A DNA stretch of 64,000 nucleotides from Diplonema papillatum. Taxonomy: Eukaryota; Euglenozoa; Diplonemea; Diplonemida; Diplonemidae. Location: contig JAPJBO010000448.1 of assembly GCA_030068145.1 (NCBI GenBank), forward strand, positions 62,001 through 126,000, read 5' to 3'. The position numbers were made by a program, and so were the translations under genes. The notes beneath the pieces are model-generated. The model ran no database searches. It had not been told where the DNA came from and saw nothing but the letters and a program-made list of their open reading frames with translations. Every line of letters starts with the position of its first letter. The first letter of the stretch is position 1. Shown here in pieces: positions 63,201 to 64,000 of the stretch.

Positions 63201-64000
63201 TACCTTGAACCACGACCCTTCGAACACCTCCGGGGCCTCTCTCCGCACCCTGTAGCACAAGTTCATCTTCGGCGCTCGATTCGCGAACAGCGAGCAGGTC
63301 CCCCACGTGCTGTTCACCAGCACCGGTGCCCCGACGCGGGGGAACTCCTCTCCCGCGGCAGACTGCAGCGCTTGGTACTCCGCCTCGCAGTCCTCGTACT
63401 GAGCGACGAGCAGGCAAATGTCGCTGCTCGCGTACTCAACACCGGGCTCCCCCACGTGCGACAGGCCCTGGCCCGTGATTTCGAGCGTGACTGTCGACCC
63501 GAGGATGACGATGCCGTCCGTTTTGTAACCGAGCGCCTTCGGCGCGATCACATTCAGCGGCGAGCCGACCTTGATCCACGGCGAGGCGGCGTCGCGCTTG
63601 TAGCAGACGTCGACGTACGCTGCGAGCGCCACGGTCAGCTCAACCGAGATGTAAGTCGAGTTTATGACGGTCGCCGCCCGCGCGTTCTGGGCGTTGCAAG
63701 GGGTTAGCGTCGGGACCCAGGAAACGGTGGTCTCGGAGCTGGTGGTTGGGACTGGGAGGGAAAGGGTGAACGGGTTGTTCGCAAACGGGTTGCCTTCGGG
63801 AACGTGGTACTCGGAAGGCCCGGAGGTGTGCACTTCGAACGTGGAATCGAGGAGCTTCCAAGGGAAGGACTTGTATCGGTAGCACAGTCGGTACGTCCCG
63901 GTCGTGGACGGGATCCACAAGGCGGCAACCGGTCTCGTCGCCGACGCTTCGACGAACAACGCCCTTCCACCTTCACACGTGCCGCCGTCGAGAACCATGG
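54279..64000 (-). CDS. Giant REJ/GPS-type surface receptor, exon 1 (5' end beyond window)
   Basis: A single open exon of over 3,240 codons enters from the right edge and ends at GCGCAGGAG|GTGTGTGC. Residues 1 to about 980 (counted from 63998) hold about ten modules of roughly 100 residues. Each ends in a Cys-Tyr strand and a Trp (YRLCYRYKSFPWKLL, VDVCYKRDAASPWIKVG, ILVCYKFRSRPWRGVD, AQMCYSVGGETWHPFG, YSVCYRHGDNSWKRY). About 980-2430 are CARDB/DUF11-like beta domains (for example LPGEKEVVSVPVRVP, NRWCTQQTASSVVC). About 2530-3130 form a REJ-type region (SCEDVVLDGLASRHTVPTPP; CQLCVDARSSVDPNGFAEPF). The last 110 residues run into a GAIN-like part. REJ regions occur in sperm receptors and polycystin-1. 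A secreted or surface location is inferred; the signal peptide is outside the window. Very high GC keeps the opposite strand open in places. Confidence 0.78.

Noticed and set aside
1..64000. Spliced-leader RNA gene
   Set aside because: Searched for as support for a euglenozoan origin; nothing recognisable was found.

Overview
This is a gene-poor, repeat-dense stretch of a eukaryotic nuclear genome, most likely from a protist. Real coding exons are GC-rich islands with GT-AG introns; the donors seen are mostly GTATGC/GTATGG, GTGTGC/GTGTGT and GTAAGT. They lie in AT-richer DNA full of interspersed repeats, foldback elements and minisatellites. Every convincing host exon is on the minus strand. 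The 5' end of an SSU rRNA gene is present and diverges strongly from most eukaryotes. The one-way gene order, divergent SSU and a 2A-bearing non-LTR retroelement together suggest a euglenozoan (diplonemid-like) host. That is an inference, not a demonstrated fact.

Layout on the minus strand, in transcription order (right to left): 64000-47979 is a giant surface receptor. It has about ten Cys-Tyr/Trp modules, a long array of CARDB/DUF11-like beta domains, a REJ region, a degenerate GPS site, three membrane spans with a polycystin-1-like segment, and a TPR-like cytoplasmic part. Five exons join in frame. 46679-45792 is an exon with a beta-helix-like end, either the next gene or the receptor's continuation. 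38592-38311 is a two-span membrane exon resembling the polycystin-1 family. 35838-35565 is an unidentified candidate exon. 34870-32177 is a 5' part of a non-LTR retroelement: ORF1 with a Cys motif, and ORF2 with AlkB dioxygenase, a 2A peptide and an APE-like endonuclease but no reverse transcriptase. 30395-28896 is a Cys-rich membrane protein with a Q/P/G/Y-rich N-terminus. 20773-18886 is an AMPK/SNF1-like pseudokinase. 17451-17265 is an RIIa/DPY-30-like dimerisation exon. 15913-15060 is a truncated SSU rRNA copy. 3327-1352 is a nucleoplasmin-like domain split by a 1.6 kb intron.

Between and inside these genes lie mobile elements: a non-autonomous hAT element with a broken transposase and GTAAACG subterminal arrays (44884-45746), a similar element with GCATACG arrays (13405-14168), several MITE families (one with an 8-bp target duplication and two empty sites in the window), an AATGGGATATAAGGG foldback family, a tRNA-headed SINE-like repeat, and at least four other dispersed repeats, some nested. 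Introns are as repeat-rich as intergenic DNA.

The strongest candidate for something new is the retroelement ORF joining an AlkB-like 2OG-Fe(II) dioxygenase to an endonuclease through a 2A sequence. Next are the REJ/GPS receptor architecture and the elements with private palindromic word arrays. Terminal exons of most genes could not be placed, so the gene models are partial.
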